A stretch of 64,000 nt of DNA from Massilia sp. H6 (GTDB taxonomy: Bacteria > Pseudomonadota > Gammaproteobacteria > Burkholderiales > Burkholderiaceae_D). This document shows, piece after piece, positions 1-8,848 of the stretch. Positions within the stretch are counted from its first letter, which is position 1. The number at the start of each line of letters is the position of its first letter. The stretch lies in the NCBI RefSeq assembly GCF_024802625.1, contig NZ_CP103371.1:2046001-2110000 (forward strand), given 5' to 3'. The position numbers and the translations under genes are program-made. The notes below the pieces were generated by a model, which was not told the origin of the DNA, did not search any database, and was given only the letters and a program-made list of their open reading frames with translations.

Positions 1-40
1 AAAACTGCGCCGCCATGATGGTATAAAACCCACGGTTCAT
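1..40 (-). CDS. lplT: LplT, lysophospholipid transporter (first 13 codons only)
   Basis: The reverse strand from an ATG at 38-40 reads MNRGFYTIMAAQF before the window ends. This is the characteristic start of LplT, an MFS-type inner-membrane flippase that returns lysophospholipids to the cytoplasmic face for re-acylation. LplT genes commonly sit divergent to alr-radA in Oxalobacteraceae and relatives, which fits the position here. Only the N-terminus is visible, so the assignment rests on this short motif and on the neighbourhood. Confidence 0.75.
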   Translation of the reverse strand, partial: MNRGFYTIMAAQF

Positions 41-80
41 TCTAAAAGAGTAAAAGCTGGTCCGAGTTGCTTTATACCAT
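18..80. repeat. 10-bp perfect inverted repeat at the lplT/alr divergent region
   Basis: ATGGTATAAA at 18-27 is the exact reverse complement of TTTATACCAT at 71-80, with 43 bases between the arms. One arm lies inside the lplT start region and the other in the divergent intergenic space. It could be a paired operator or a chance match; nothing else in the sequence decides this. Confidence 0.35.
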
Positions 81-209
81 GAATGATCTGCGCTCCAAAA
101 GAAAACCGGCCCTGCTAGTGGCGTCTGGTCCGGCACGTCCCGGCACGCTCCGGTAAAATAGCTGTTTTCCCAACCCTTGATCATCGGTGCACCCACACCG
201 GTATTGACG

Positions 210-1316
210 ATGCCACGCCCGCTCTTCGCCACCATTCATCTCGACTCGATGCAACATAACCTGGCGCAAGCCCGCAGTTGCGCGCCGTACGCCAGGATCT
301 GGGCGGTGGTCAAGGCCAACGCCTACGGACATGGCCTGGAGCGCGCCATGCGCGGCTTTGCCACTGCCGATGGCCTGGCCCTGATCGAAGTCGACTACGC
401 GGTGCGCCTGCGCGAGAGCGGCTGGATCAAGCCGTTGCTGCTGCTGGAAGGGTTCTTCGACGCATCCGACGTGCCGCTGCTGGCCGAGCACAATATTAAT
501 ACCGCGGTCCATTGCATCGAGCAGGTCAAGATGCTCGAGTACACCCAGTTGTACCGCCCGATCGACGTGCACCTGAAGATGAATACCGGAATGAACCGCC
601 TGGGCTTCCAGCCGGGCGAGTATGCGGCGGCCTATGCGCGCCTGCGCGCCATTCCGGGTATTCGCAACATCACCCACATGACCCATTTCGCCAATGCCGA
701 CGAACTGGAGCACCCGCGCCTGACCATCGCCGACCAGGTGCGCCGCTTCCAGCACGGCGCCGACGGACTGCCGGGCGAACGCAGCCTGTCCAATTCCGGC
801 GGCGTGCTGCATCAGTCCGACCTGGGCGATTCCTTGTCGAACGACTGGGTGCGGCCTGGCATCATGCTCTATGGCGGCACCCCGGGCGGGCGTAGCGCCC
901 AGGACTTCGGCCTGCTGCCGACCATGACCCTGCGCTCGGAGATCATTGGCATGCAGGAGATAGTCGCTGGCGACACGGTCGGCTACGGCAGCCGTTTCGA
1001 GGCCAGCGGACCGATGACGGTGGGCGTGGTCGCCTGCGGTTACGCCGATGGCTACCCGCGCCACGCCCCCCATGGCACTCCGGTGGTGGTCGACGGCGTA
1101 CGCACCACGTTGGTGGGACGGGTCTCGATGGACATGATGACGGTTGACCTCACGCCGGTACGCAATGCGCGGGTCGGCAGCAAGGTGACGCTGTGGGGCG
1201 ATGGCCTGCCAATCGACGAGGTAGCCCAAAGCGCCGGCACCATCGGCTATGAACTGATGTGCGCCCTCGCCGGACGGGTGCGGGTGCAAGAAGGGCCGAT
1301 GGGTTCCGATGGCTAA
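210..1316 (+). CDS. alr: Alanine racemase (Alr)
   Basis: PLP-dependent enzyme that interconverts L- and D-alanine to supply D-Ala for peptidoglycan in the cytoplasm. From the ATG at 210 the protein has 368 residues, the usual length. The PLP lysine is visible as K35 in AVVKANAYGHG, and the second catalytic base as the tyrosine of DTVGYGSRF. A TTG at 177 would add 11 residues (IIGAPTPVLT), but the family begins close to RPLFATIHLD, so the ATG is preferred. The gene overlaps radA by 8 bases, so the two are probably co-transcribed and coupled. The upstream gap shows a possible -10 (TAAAAT, 154-159) with no convincing -35. Confidence 0.95.
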   Translation: MPRPLFATIHLDSMQHNLAQARSCAPYARIWAVVKANAYGHGLERAMRGFATADGLALIEVDYAVRLRESGWIKPLLLLEGFFDASDVPLLAEHNINTAVHCIEQVKMLEYTQLYRPIDVHLKMNTGMNRLGFQPGEYAAAYARLRAIPGIRNITHMTHFANADELEHPRLTIADQVRRFQHGADGLPGERSLSNSGGVLHQSDLGDSLSNDWVRPGIMLYGGTPGGRSAQDFGLLPTMTLRSEIIGMQEIVAGDTVGYGSRFEASGPMTVGVVACGYADGYPRHAPHGTPVVVDGVRTTLVGRVSMDMMTVDLTPVRNARVGSKVTLWGDGLPIDEVAQSAGTIGYELMCALAGRVRVQEGPMGSDG

Positions 1317-2685
1317 GTCGCGCACCGCCTTTGTCTGCAGCGAATGCGGCGCCAGCACCAGTCGCTGGGCCGGCCAGTGCCCGGACTGCAAGGCCTGGAA
1401 TACCCTGGTCGAGAGCGTGCTGGAGGCGCCCGGCGTGAACCGCATGTCGCAGACCCAGCACAAGAGCCTGGCCCAGACCGCGCCCGTGCTGTCGCTGAAG
1501 GATATCGACGCGCTCGACGTGCCGCGTTTCGGTACCGGCATCGAAGAATTCGACCGCGTGCTGGGCGGCGGCCTGGTGGCCGGCGGCGTGGTGCTGATCG
1601 GCGGCGACCCGGGCATCGGCAAGTCGACCTTGCTGCTGCAGGCGCTGGCCAACCTGGCCGCCACCCGCAATACCTTGTATGTCAGCGGCGAAGAATCGGG
1701 CTCCCAGATCGCGCTGCGGGCGCGCCGGCTGGCGGTCGATTCGTCCGATCTGAACTTCCAGGCCGAGATTCAGCTGGAAAAAATCCTGGGTACCCTGGCC
1801 GACCTCAAGCCCGAGGTGGCGGTGATCGACTCGATCCAGACCCTGTATTCGGACGCGCTCACTTCGGCGCCCGGGTCGGTGGCCCAGGTGCGCGAATGCG
1901 CGGCCCAGCTCACCCGCATGGCCAAGCAGACCGGTGTGACCATCATCCTGGTCGGCCACGTGACGAAAGAGGGCGCGCTGGCCGGTCCGCGGGTGCTCGA
2001 GCACATCGTCGACACGGTCCTGTATTTCGAGGGCGATACCCAGTCGAGCTTCCGTCTGGTGCGGGCCATCAAGAACCGCTTTGGCGCCGTCAATGAGCTG
2101 GGCGTGTTCGCGATGACCGAAAAGGGCCTGAAGGGCGTTTCGAATCCATCGGCACTGTTTTTGTCGCAGCACGACAGCCAGGTGCCGGGATCGTGCGTGA
2201 TGGTGACCCAGGAGGGCACGCGCCCGCTGCTGGTCGAGATCCAGGCGCTGGTCGACGCCAGCCACCTGCCCAATGCGCGCCGGCTGTCGGTCGGCCTGGA
2301 ACAGAATCGGCTGGCGATGCTGCTGGCAGTGCTGCACCGGCATGCGGGCATCGCTGCGTTTGACCAGGATGTATTCATCAATGCGGTCGGCGGCGTCAAG
2401 ATCGCTGAACCGGCGGCCGACCTGGCCGTGCTACTGGCGATTAACTCCTCGATGCGCAACAAACCTTTGCCACGTGGCCTGGTGGTGTTCGGCGAAGTCG
2501 GCCTGGCTGGCGAGATTCGCCCCGCGCCGCGCGGCCAGGAGCGCTTGAAAGAGGCGGCCAAGCTCGGCTTTTCGATTGCAATGATCCCGAAAGCCAACGT
2601 GCCCAAGCAAAAAATCGAAGGGATGACCATCGTTGCCGTCGAACGGATCGACGAGGCTTTCACCAAGCTGCGCGAGCTCGACTAA
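1309..2685 (+). CDS. radA: DNA repair protein RadA
   Basis: RecA-related ATPase that drives branch migration of recombination intermediates. The 458-residue protein has the full RadA architecture. An N-terminal four-cysteine zinc finger (C10, C13, C24, C27; CSECG then CPDC) is followed by a RecA-like core with Walker A GGDPGIGKST near residue 100, the RadA-specific KNRFG motif near residue 250, and a C-terminal Lon-like domain (GGVKIAEPAADLA onward). The start codon lies inside the end of alr (8-base overlap). No frameshift or missing motif is seen. Confidence 0.96.
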   Translation: MAKSRTAFVCSECGASTSRWAGQCPDCKAWNTLVESVLEAPGVNRMSQTQHKSLAQTAPVLSLKDIDALDVPRFGTGIEEFDRVLGGGLVAGGVVLIGGDPGIGKSTLLLQALANLAATRNTLYVSGEESGSQIALRARRLAVDSSDLNFQAEIQLEKILGTLADLKPEVAVIDSIQTLYSDALTSAPGSVAQVRECAAQLTRMAKQTGVTIILVGHVTKEGALAGPRVLEHIVDTVLYFEGDTQSSFRLVRAIKNRFGAVNELGVFAMTEKGLKGVSNPSALFLSQHDSQVPGSCVMVTQEGTRPLLVEIQALVDASHLPNARRLSVGLEQNRLAMLLAVLHRHAGIAAFDQDVFINAVGGVKIAEPAADLAVLLAINSSMRNKPLPRGLVVFGEVGLAGEIRPAPRGQERLKEAAKLGFSIAMIPKANVPKQKIEGMTIVAVERIDEAFTKLRELD

Positions 2686-2747
2686 TCCGGGCCGCGTCAC
2701 CCTCGGATTCACCTCACCTCACCTCACTTCACTAAAATTGGTACAAC

Positions 2748-3065
2748 GTGACAGAACAAAGAAAGTCTGAACGCAAACTGCTACGCACCCGAGCACGGGT
2801 CGTCATGGAGGGGGCCGCTCCCATGAGTGGTCGTACCAACGACCTTGGTGCCAATGGCATCAGCATCAACCTGCCCGATCCACTGACCAACGGCCAGACC
2901 GGCCAGATCAGCTTCGACCTGCTGGTCGACGGCAAGCTGGTGCCGGTCAGCGTACAAGCCAGGGCGCTGTACTGCATTTTCAGTAGTGGCGAATACAAGA
3001 CCGGTTTCCAGTTCATGAACCTGGAACTGGCGGCGATGAAGGTTGTGGCGCGCTATTTGCGTTAG
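2748..3065 (+). CDS. PilZ domain protein
   Basis: Small (105 residues) cytoplasmic protein that is almost entirely a PilZ domain, the c-di-GMP receptor fold. An N-terminal basic stretch (EQRKSERKLLRTRARV) carries the RxxxR-type c-di-GMP contact, and a DLGANGISI segment matches the D/N-x-S-x-x-G motif in a variant form (A-N-G instead of S-x-x-G). The start is GTG at 2748 and no strong ribosome-binding site is visible. The gap after radA carries short CACCT repeats. What it regulates cannot be told from the context; the variant motif makes actual c-di-GMP binding uncertain. Confidence 0.8.
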   Translation: MTEQRKSERKLLRTRARVVMEGAAPMSGRTNDLGANGISINLPDPLTNGQTGQISFDLLVDGKLVPVSVQARALYCIFSSGEYKTGFQFMNLELAAMKVVARYLR

Positions 3066-3080
3066 TGGGCCGGCGCGATG

Positions 3081-3111
3081 CAAAACGGCGAGCGCCCATG
3101 GGGCCTCGCCG
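3081..3111 (-). terminator. Probable intrinsic terminator of the small minus-strand gene
   Basis: CGGCGAG (3086-3092) pairs with CTCGCCG (3105-3111), with further pairing inside the loop (GCGCCC/GGGGC). Read on the minus strand the hairpin is followed by TTTTG. It lies between the convergent PilZ gene and the 38-residue gene and could serve the latter. Confidence 0.5.
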
Positions 3112-3131
3112 CTGTGTCGTCGCAAGACATT

Positions 3132-3148
3132 GATCCGGTAACCGGATC
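3132..3148. repeat. 17-base palindrome
   Basis: GATCCGGT-A-ACCGGATC is a perfect 8-1-8 palindrome directly downstream of the stop codon of the small minus-strand gene. It has no T-run on either side, so it is not an obvious intrinsic terminator; RNA 3'-end stabilisation or protein binding are possible. Confidence 0.5.
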
Positions 3149-3152
3149 CACA

Positions 3153-3269
3153 CTATCCGTGATAGTGATCGCTCAGGCTTCGTTTGCTGCCTTTGACTTC
3201 CTGGTAGATTTCAAAGGCCACGAGTCCGGCTAACCCGCTGAGAATACCAAACACCATGAGACTGAACAT
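3153..3269 (-). CDS. Small single-pass membrane protein, 38 residues
   Basis: A minus-strand frame from ATG (3267-3269) to TAG (3153-3155) encodes 38 residues beginning MFSLMVFGILSGLAGL. A hydrophobic segment (about residues 2-19) with a GxxxG-like SGLAG stretch is followed by a charged tail rich in K, R, S and H. The layout is that of a small inner-membrane protein with one helix. Upstream on the same strand are AAAGG (about 12 bases before ATG) and a stronger AAGGAGGAGG further away. It lies alone between the PilZ gene and the pst promoter. No family is recognised; the clean composition and the downstream hairpin argue that it is real. Confidence 0.55.
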   Translation of the reverse strand: MFSLMVFGILSGLAGLVAFEIYQEVKGSKRSLSDHYHG

Positions 3270-3493
3270 ATATTTCGACGCCTTTCAGCGCCTCCTCCTT
3301 GTCAAGAGCCTGTCTTCAGGTTAGCAGAAGGCGATGTATTTACAAGGCGGACGGGTGGGGCGCCACCGGATTATTTTCCTGTCGGCTGGGGCCGCTCCCA
3401 GCGCACCAATGCCAGTGTCCAATCGCGTGCGCCGATCGCGAAAATTGCGCCAAGATACTGCCGCGGCGCCGCGTTTTTTCCCGATTATTACAG

Positions 3494-3527
3494 CTGTCAC
3501 GAACTTGTCATAATCGTGCGCTAGACT
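3494..3527 (+). promoter_or_regulatory. Pho box and -10 element of the pst-pho operon
   Basis: CTGTCACGAACTTGTCAT (3494-3511) has the two 7-base half-sites (CTGTCAC and TTGTCAT) separated by 4 bases that PhoB recognises. It is followed after 10 bases by TAGACT (3522-3527), a good -10 hexamer. This is the standard geometry in which the Pho box replaces the -35 element. It lies 54 bases before the pstS start, so PhoB-P activation of pstS under phosphate limitation is expected, with autoregulation of the downstream phoB. Confidence 0.88.
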
Positions 3528-3580
3528 TCGTATTGTCGTTGAACGGGATCCGTCCCAGTCCTCTTTCACAAGGAACCATC

Positions 3581-4618
3581 ATGCGCATGAAGCACCTGAT
3601 CATCTCCGTCGCCATCGCTGCCTCGACCTTCGCAGCGAACGCCCACGCCGCCAACATCACCGGCGCCGGCGCGACCTTCCCGTACCCGATCTATGCAAAA
3701 TGGGCCGAGATGTACAAGGCGGCGTCTGGCAATGGCTTGAACTACCAATCGGTGGGCTCGGGAGCTGGCATCAAGCAGATCAAGGCCAGGACCGTCGATT
3801 TCGGTGCCTCGGACATGCCGTTGCCGGCCAAGGAGCTCGACGCGGCTGGCCTGTTCCAGTTCCCGGCGATCATCGGCGGCGTGGTGCCGATCGTGAACCT
3901 GGCAGGCTTCGCCCCTGGCCAGCTCAAGCTGACCGGGGCCGTGCTGGCCGATATCTACATGGGCAAGATCACCAAGTGGAATGCGCCCCAGATCGCAGCG
4001 CTCAACCCGGGCATCAAGCTGCCGGGCGACGACATCACCGTCGTGCGCCGTGCCGACAGCTCGGGTACCACCTTCTTGTGGACCGACTTCCTGTCGCAGG
4101 TCAGCCCCGACTGGAAAGCCAAGGTCGGCGCCGGCACCGCGGTGAAATGGGCCGTGGGTGTGGGCGGCAAGGGCAACGAGGGCGTCGCTGCCAACGTCCA
4201 GCGCATCAAGGGATCGATTGGCTACGTCGAGTGGGCCTACGCCAAGAAGAACCGCATGCAGCACACCCAGCTGCAGAACCGCGACGGCGTCTTCTTGCAA
4301 CCAGCCGACGAGGCCTTCATGGCTGCCGCCGCAGGCGCCAACTGGAAAAGCACGCCTGGTTATGCCATCGTGCTGACCAACCAGGCAGGCAAGGCAAGCT
4401 GGCCGATTACCGGCGCTTCCTATATCCTGATGCACAAGACGCAGGCTGACGCGGCAAAAGGCAAAGAAGTACTGAAGTTCTTCGACTGGGCCTACAAGAA
4501 TGGCGATGCCGCCGCCGCCGCGCTCGACTATGTGCCGATGCCGGACGCCGTGACCAAGTTGGTGGAGGGGGCGTGGCGCGCCAACCTGAAGGACGCAGCC
4601 GGCAAGGCGATCTGGTAA
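3581..4618 (+). CDS. pstS: Phosphate ABC transporter substrate-binding protein PstS
   Basis: Periplasmic phosphate-binding protein that feeds the PstCAB importer. The ATG at 3581 has a good ribosome-binding site (AAGGAACC). The first 23 residues form a signal peptide (MRMKHLIISVAIAASTF..., cleavage after NAHA). The mature part shows the PstS hallmarks ITGAGATFPYPIY, SVGSGAGIKQI and RRADSSGTTF, which line the phosphate site. At 345 residues it is of normal length. A longer upstream open frame exists but would bury the signal peptide and the Pho box, so it is rejected. Confidence 0.97.
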   Translation: MRMKHLIISVAIAASTFAANAHAANITGAGATFPYPIYAKWAEMYKAASGNGLNYQSVGSGAGIKQIKARTVDFGASDMPLPAKELDAAGLFQFPAIIGGVVPIVNLAGFAPGQLKLTGAVLADIYMGKITKWNAPQIAALNPGIKLPGDDITVVRRADSSGTTFLWTDFLSQVSPDWKAKVGAGTAVKWAVGVGGKGNEGVAANVQRIKGSIGYVEWAYAKKNRMQHTQLQNRDGVFLQPADEAFMAAAAGANWKSTPGYAIVLTNQAGKASWPITGASYILMHKTQADAAKGKEVLKFFDWAYKNGDAAAAALDYVPMPDAVTKLVEGAWRANLKDAAGKAIW

Positions 4619-4640
4619 TTTTCCTCCACGGCAAGTAAGG

Positions 4641-4660
4641 GGGCCGGAACGTTCCGGCCC
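4641..4660 (+). terminator. pstS-pstC intercistronic hairpin (probable partial terminator/attenuator)
   Basis: GGGCCGGAACGTTCCGGCCC is a perfect 20-base palindrome 22 bases after the pstS stop, followed by TTTCGTT. The weak T-run suggests partial termination or mRNA 3' protection. This would give the high PstS-to-PstC ratio usual for binding-protein operons. Confidence 0.65.
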
Positions 4661-4691
4661 TTTCGTTCGCCAGTAAGATTGATAAAAAGTT

Positions 4692-5714
4692 ATGAGCGCA
4701 CACAATTCCGCCACCCTGCCTGATACTGCCGCCCAGTCAGGCGATGTCGACGGCTTCTACTCCGCCGCTCTGCGCAAGACCATGCGTAACCAGCGCATGC
4801 AAGACTTCGTCTTCCACAAGGTCACCCTGTTATTCGCCGCGTCCGTGCTGCTGGTGCTGGTGGGCATCATTGTGTCGCTGATCTATGGCGCTGCGCCGGC
4901 CTTCCGCGAATTCGGCCCGGGCTTCATCACGCGCATCGAATGGGATCCCGTGAACGACCAGTTCGGCGCCATGATCGCGATCTGGGGCACCCTGGCGACG
5001 TCGATCATTGCGCTGGCGGTGGCTTTCCCGATCAGCTTCGGCATTGCCCTGTTCCTCACCGAGATTTGCCCGGCCTGGCTGCGGCGCCCGATGGGAACCG
5101 CGGTCGAGCTGCTGGCCGGCGTGCCGTCGATTATCTACGGCATGTGGGGCCTGTTCGTGTTTGCGCCCTTGTTTGCCGACCATGTCCAGCCGCTGCTCAA
5201 GGAAACTATCGGCCATCTGCCGGTCTTCGGCTTGCTGTTCCAGGGCCCGATCATGGGCATCGGCATTCTGACCGCTGGCCTGATCCTGGCGATCATGATC
5301 ATTCCATTCATTGCCTCGGTCATGCGCGACGTCTTTGAAGTGGTGCCGACCGTATTGAAAGAGTCTGCTTATGGCCTTGGTTGCACCAAGTGGGAAGTGG
5401 TGCGCAAGGTGGTGCTGCCGTATACCCGCAACGGCGTGGTCGGTGGGGTGATGCTTGGCCTCGGGCGCGCCCTGGGCGAGACCATGGCGGTCACGTTCGT
5501 GATCGGTAACGCCCACGACCTGTCGGCTTCGTTGTTTTCGGCAGGTAATTCGATTTCCTCGACCCTGGCAAACGAATTCGCGGAAGCCGCGACGCCGCTG
5601 CACGTGTCTTCGCTGTTCGCGCTCGCCCTGATCCTGTTCGCCATCACCTTTATCGTGTTGTCGGCGGCCAAACTGATGCTGGCGGGAATGGCCCGCAACG
5701 AAGGGACCAAATAA
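4692..5714 (+). CDS. pstC: Phosphate ABC transporter permease PstC
   Basis: Inner-membrane permease subunit of the high-affinity phosphate importer. The 340 residues hold a soluble N-terminus of about 45 residues and then six hydrophobic segments. The EAA-loop region of the MetI-like fold is visible as [19 protein letters not shown], ahead of [12 protein letters not shown]. The start ATG at 4692 lacks a strong Shine-Dalgarno sequence. It overlaps pstA by one base (TAATG), so the two permeases are translationally coupled. Confidence 0.96.
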   Translation: MSAHNSATLPDTAAQSGDVDGFYSAALRKTMRNQRMQDFVFHKVTLLFAASVLLVLVGIIVSLIYGAAPAFREFGPGFITRIEWDPVNDQFGAMIAIWGTLATSIIALAVAFPISFGIALFLTEICPAWLRRPMGTAVELLAGVPSIIYGMWGLFVFAPLFADHVQPLLKETIGHLPVFGLLFQGPIMGIGILTAGLILAIMIIPFIASVMRDVFEVVPTVLKESAYGLGCTKWEVVRKVVLPYTRNGVVGGVMLGLGRALGETMAVTFVIGNAHDLSASLFSAGNSISSTLANEFAEAATPLHVSSLFALALILFAITFIVLSAAKLMLAGMARNEGTK

Positions 5715-6574
5715 TGAAAACTGTCGCGACCAACCCGGTCTACCGCAAACGGCTGCTGGCGCATCGCATTGGCATCGCCCTGTCCATCTTCGCGATGGGC
5801 ATTGGCCTGGCCTTCCTGGCCTGGATCCTGGTCACGCTCCTGATCAAGGGCTTCGGCGGACTGTCGCCGCTATTGTTCACGGCCGATACGCCGGCGCCGG
5901 GCAGCGAAGGCGGTGGCCTGCGCAACGCCATCTGGGGCAGCCTGATGATGGTTGGCCTGTCGACGCTGGTGAGCACCCCGATCGGCATCCTGGCCGGCAT
6001 CTACCTGGCCGAATACGGCCAGGAAAGCAAGTTCGCTTCTGTTACCCGCTTCGTCACCGACATCATGCTGTCGGCACCGTCGATCGTGATCGGCCTGTTC
6101 GTCTACGCGATCTATGTCGCTAAAGTTCAGCATTTTTCTGGTTATGCCGGCAGCATTGCGCTATCCCTGATCGCAGTGCCGGTCGTGGTGCGTACCACGG
6201 ACAACATGCTGCGCCTGGTGCCGAACAGCTTGCTCGAAGCGGCCTTCGCCCTCGGCGCGCCGCGCTGGAAGGTCGCGACCCTGGTGCGCCTGCGCGCAGT
6301 CAAGGCTGGCGTCGTCACCGGCGTACTGCTGGCGCTGGCACGCATTTCGGGCGAGACCGCGCCGCTGCTGTTCACGGCGCTGAACAACCAGTTCTTCAGC
6401 AGCGACATGAATGCGCCGCTGGCCAACCTGCCGGTGGTGATTTTCCAGTTTGCCATGAGCCCGTATGACGACTGGCGTTCGCTGGCATGGGCCGGTGCCT
6501 TGCTGGTAACTTTCACTGTGCTGATGCTCAATATTCTGTCGCGGACCCTGTTCCGCCAGAAGACTCCGCGTTAA
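5714..6574 (+). CDS. pstA: Phosphate ABC transporter permease PstA
   Basis: Second membrane subunit of the Pst importer, forming the heterodimeric channel with PstC. At 286 residues it is a normal PstA, with six predicted membrane segments and the EAA-type loop EAAFALGAPRWKVATLV followed by ARISGETAPLLFTAL. The start codon overlaps the pstC stop codon. pstB begins about 20 bases downstream. Confidence 0.96.
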   Translation: MKTVATNPVYRKRLLAHRIGIALSIFAMGIGLAFLAWILVTLLIKGFGGLSPLLFTADTPAPGSEGGGLRNAIWGSLMMVGLSTLVSTPIGILAGIYLAEYGQESKFASVTRFVTDIMLSAPSIVIGLFVYAIYVAKVQHFSGYAGSIALSLIAVPVVVRTTDNMLRLVPNSLLEAAFALGAPRWKVATLVRLRAVKAGVVTGVLLALARISGETAPLLFTALNNQFFSSDMNAPLANLPVVIFQFAMSPYDDWRSLAWAGALLVTFTVLMLNILSRTLFRQKTPR

Positions 6575-6593
6575 TTTTATTTAGATAAAAGTG

Positions 6594-7388
6594 ATGACCC
6601 AAACTATGCCAAACCCGGCGCCTGCCGCTGACCAGGGCAAGACGATCGAAATCTCAGGCCTGAACTTCTTCTACGGTAAGACGCAGAGCCTGAACAACGT
6701 CAATCTCGATATCCATGCGAAGCGGGTGACGGCCTTCATCGGCCCATCCGGCTGCGGCAAGTCGACGCTGCTGCGCACCCTGAACCGCATGTACGATCTG
6801 TATCCTGGCCAGCGCGCCGAAGGCTCGATCATCTACCGCGGCCGCAATATCCTGGAGCCTGGCGTCGATGTCAACATGCTGCGCGCCAAGATCGGCATGG
6901 TGTTCCAGAAGCCGACGCCATTCCCGATGTCCATCTACGACAATATCGCCTTCGGCGTGCGCCTGTACGAAAACCTGTCCAAGGGTGAGATGGACGAGCG
7001 GGTGGAATGGGCGCTGAAGAAGGCGGCCCTGTGGGAAGAAGCCAAGGATAAGCTCAGCAAGAGCGGCCTGTCGCTGTCGGGCGGCCAACAGCAGCGCCTG
7101 TGCATCGCGCGCGGCGTCGCGGTCAAGCCGGACGTATTGCTGCTCGACGAGCCGACTTCGGCGCTGGACCCGATCTCGACCGCGAAGATCGAGGAACTGA
7201 TCAGCGAGCTCAAGAAAGACTACACGATCACCATCGTCACCCACAACATGCAGCAGGCCGCGCGTTGCTCCGACTATACCGCCTACATGTATCTTGGCGA
7301 GCTGGTCGAGTTCGGCGAAACCGACCAGCTTTTCATGAATCCCGCGCGCAAAGAAACCCAGGATTACATCACCGGTCGTTTTGGCTGA
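6594..7388 (+). CDS. pstB: Phosphate ABC transporter ATPase PstB
   Basis: ATP-binding subunit that powers phosphate import and, with PhoU, signals phosphate status to PhoR. It has Walker [10 protein letters not shown], the ABC signature [14 protein letters not shown], Walker [14 protein letters not shown] and the switch histidine in [11 protein letters not shown]. The start may be the ATG at 6594 or the GTG at 6591 immediately before it; the ATG is chosen here. Length is about 264 residues, standard for PstB. Confidence 0.97.
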   Translation: MTQTMPNPAPAADQGKTIEISGLNFFYGKTQSLNNVNLDIHAKRVTAFIGPSGCGKSTLLRTLNRMYDLYPGQRAEGSIIYRGRNILEPGVDVNMLRAKIGMVFQKPTPFPMSIYDNIAFGVRLYENLSKGEMDERVEWALKKAALWEEAKDKLSKSGLSLSGGQQQRLCIARGVAVKPDVLLLDEPTSALDPISTAKIEELISELKKDYTITIVTHNMQQAARCSDYTAYMYLGELVEFGETDQLFMNPARKETQDYITGRFG

Positions 7389-7445
7389 TGTGTCCGTCGA
7401 ATCCACAAGACTAACAGGGCCAAGGTCCCAGCACAGGAGAGCAGT

Positions 7446-8147
7446 ATGACAGGCGAACACTCATCGAAACAGTACGACCAGGAACTCGAAGCGATTCGTT
7501 CCAAGGTCTTGCTGATGGGCGGCATGGTGGAAACACAGTTCGAATCGGCGATGGAGTGCTTCCGCGCAGGTGATCCGGAGCGTGCCGAGCGCGTGATGGC
7601 CGAAGACCAGGCCGTCAACCAGCTCGAGGTGCAGCTCGACGATGCCTGCAGCCACCTGATCGTGCGGCGCCAGCCGACCGCGAACGACCTGCGTACCGTC
7701 ATGGCCAGCATCAAGGTCATTACCGACCTCGAACGCATCGGCGACGAAGCATCCAAAATTGCGCGTACGTCCAAAAGTCTGTTCGAGCGCGGCAACATCA
7801 ATTTTGCGCATTACGACATGGTCCGTTCGATCGCGAAAGCCACGGGCGAGCTGCTGCATGATGCGCTCGATGCGTTCGCGCGCCTGGACGGCAAGCAGGC
7901 GCTCGAGCTGATCGCGGCCGACGAAAGCATCGACCACGAATTCCGCACGATTCTGCGCAATTTGATTACCTTCATGATGGAAGACCCGCGCACCATTTCG
8001 TCGGCGCTCGACACGCTGTGGGTGGCCAAGGCGATCGAACGCATTGGCGACCATGCCAAGAACATCGCCGAATACGTGATCTATGTGGTCGAGGGCCGCG
8101 ACATTCGCCACAGCAAGCCGATGGCGATCGAGCAGCCAGCGACCTGA
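7446..8147 (+). CDS. phoU: Phosphate signalling complex protein PhoU
   Basis: Cytoplasmic metal-binding helical protein that bridges PstB and PhoR and represses the Pho regulon when phosphate is plentiful. The 233 residues contain the two repeated three-helix PhoU domains. Each carries a metal-ligand motif of the DLERIGDEASKIA and AIERIGDHAKNIAEY type. A strong AGGAGAG ribosome-binding site precedes the ATG. phoB starts two bases after its stop. Confidence 0.97.
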   Translation: MTGEHSSKQYDQELEAIRSKVLLMGGMVETQFESAMECFRAGDPERAERVMAEDQAVNQLEVQLDDACSHLIVRRQPTANDLRTVMASIKVITDLERIGDEASKIARTSKSLFERGNINFAHYDMVRSIAKATGELLHDALDAFARLDGKQALELIAADESIDHEFRTILRNLITFMMEDPRTISSALDTLWVAKAIERIGDHAKNIAEYVIYVVEGRDIRHSKPMAIEQPAT

Positions 8148-8148
8148 T

Positions 8149-8835
8149 ATGGCCGACAATACGCGCGTGCTGGTGGTGGAAGACGAGCCGGCGATTGTCG
8201 AGCTGGTGAAGTATTCACTGCGCGAGGCGGGCTGGGAGATCGGCACCGCCGATACCTCTAGCGCCGCCTGGGACAGCATCACCCACGGCAAGCCCGACCT
8301 GCTGCTGCTGGACTGGATGCTGCCCGACCAGAGCGGCCTGCGCCTGCTGGCACGCCTGCGTGGCGACCGCGACTTCCAGGACATTCCGGTGATCATGCTG
8401 ACCGCCAAGAGCATGGAAGAAGACAAGCTCGCCGGCCTGAACTCGGGCGCCGACGACTACATCACCAAGCCGTTCTCGCCGCGCGAGCTGCTGGCCAGGT
8501 CACGCGCCCTGTTGCGCCGTAAGAGTCCGCACCTGGCCGAGGCGCCGCTGCGCGCCGGCGCCGTGGTGCTCGATCCGGGCAGCTGCACGGTGACGGTCGA
8601 AGACGCACCGGTCGACATCGGTAATGCCGAATACAAGCTGCTCAAATTCCTGATGGCGCACCGCGAACGGGTGTTCTCGCGCGCCCAATTGCTCGACAAG
8701 GTATGGGGCGACCACGCCGTGATCGAGGAGCGCACGGTCGACGTGCACGTGCTGCGGCTGCGCAAGGCGCTCAAGGGCGCCGATGGCCTGATCCGCACGG
8801 TGCGCAGCGTCGGCTACATGCTGTCCGAGAAGTGA
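8149..8835 (+). CDS. phoB: Phosphate regulon response regulator PhoB
   Basis: OmpR-class transcription activator. The receiver domain (residues 1-120) has the acidic pocket E11/D12, the phospho-acceptor D55 in LLLLDWMLPD, and the conserved lysine in DDYITKPFSPREL. The C-terminal winged helix (about 130-228) includes RAQLLDKVWGDHAVIEERTVDVHVLRLRKAL, cited here only as the recognition region. The start at 8149 directly follows the phoU stop; an upstream extension would overlap phoU heavily. It should bind the Pho box at 3494-3511. Confidence 0.96.
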   Translation: MADNTRVLVVEDEPAIVELVKYSLREAGWEIGTADTSSAAWDSITHGKPDLLLLDWMLPDQSGLRLLARLRGDRDFQDIPVIMLTAKSMEEDKLAGLNSGADDYITKPFSPRELLARSRALLRRKSPHLAEAPLRAGAVVLDPGSCTVTVEDAPVDIGNAEYKLLKFLMAHRERVFSRAQLLDKVWGDHAVIEERTVDVHVLRLRKALKGADGLIRTVRSVGYMLSEK

Positions 8836-8848
8836 CTCACTGCTAACA

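Noticed and set aside
72..1670. Long minus-strand open frame of about 530 codons antisense to alr and radA
   Set aside because: It is the antisense shadow of GC-rich coding DNA. Alr and RadA motifs on the plus strand are complete, and the shadow has no family character.
3299..3580. N-terminal extension of pstS
   Set aside because: It would hide the signal peptide and cover the Pho box and -10; the ATG at 3581 has a good ribosome-binding site.
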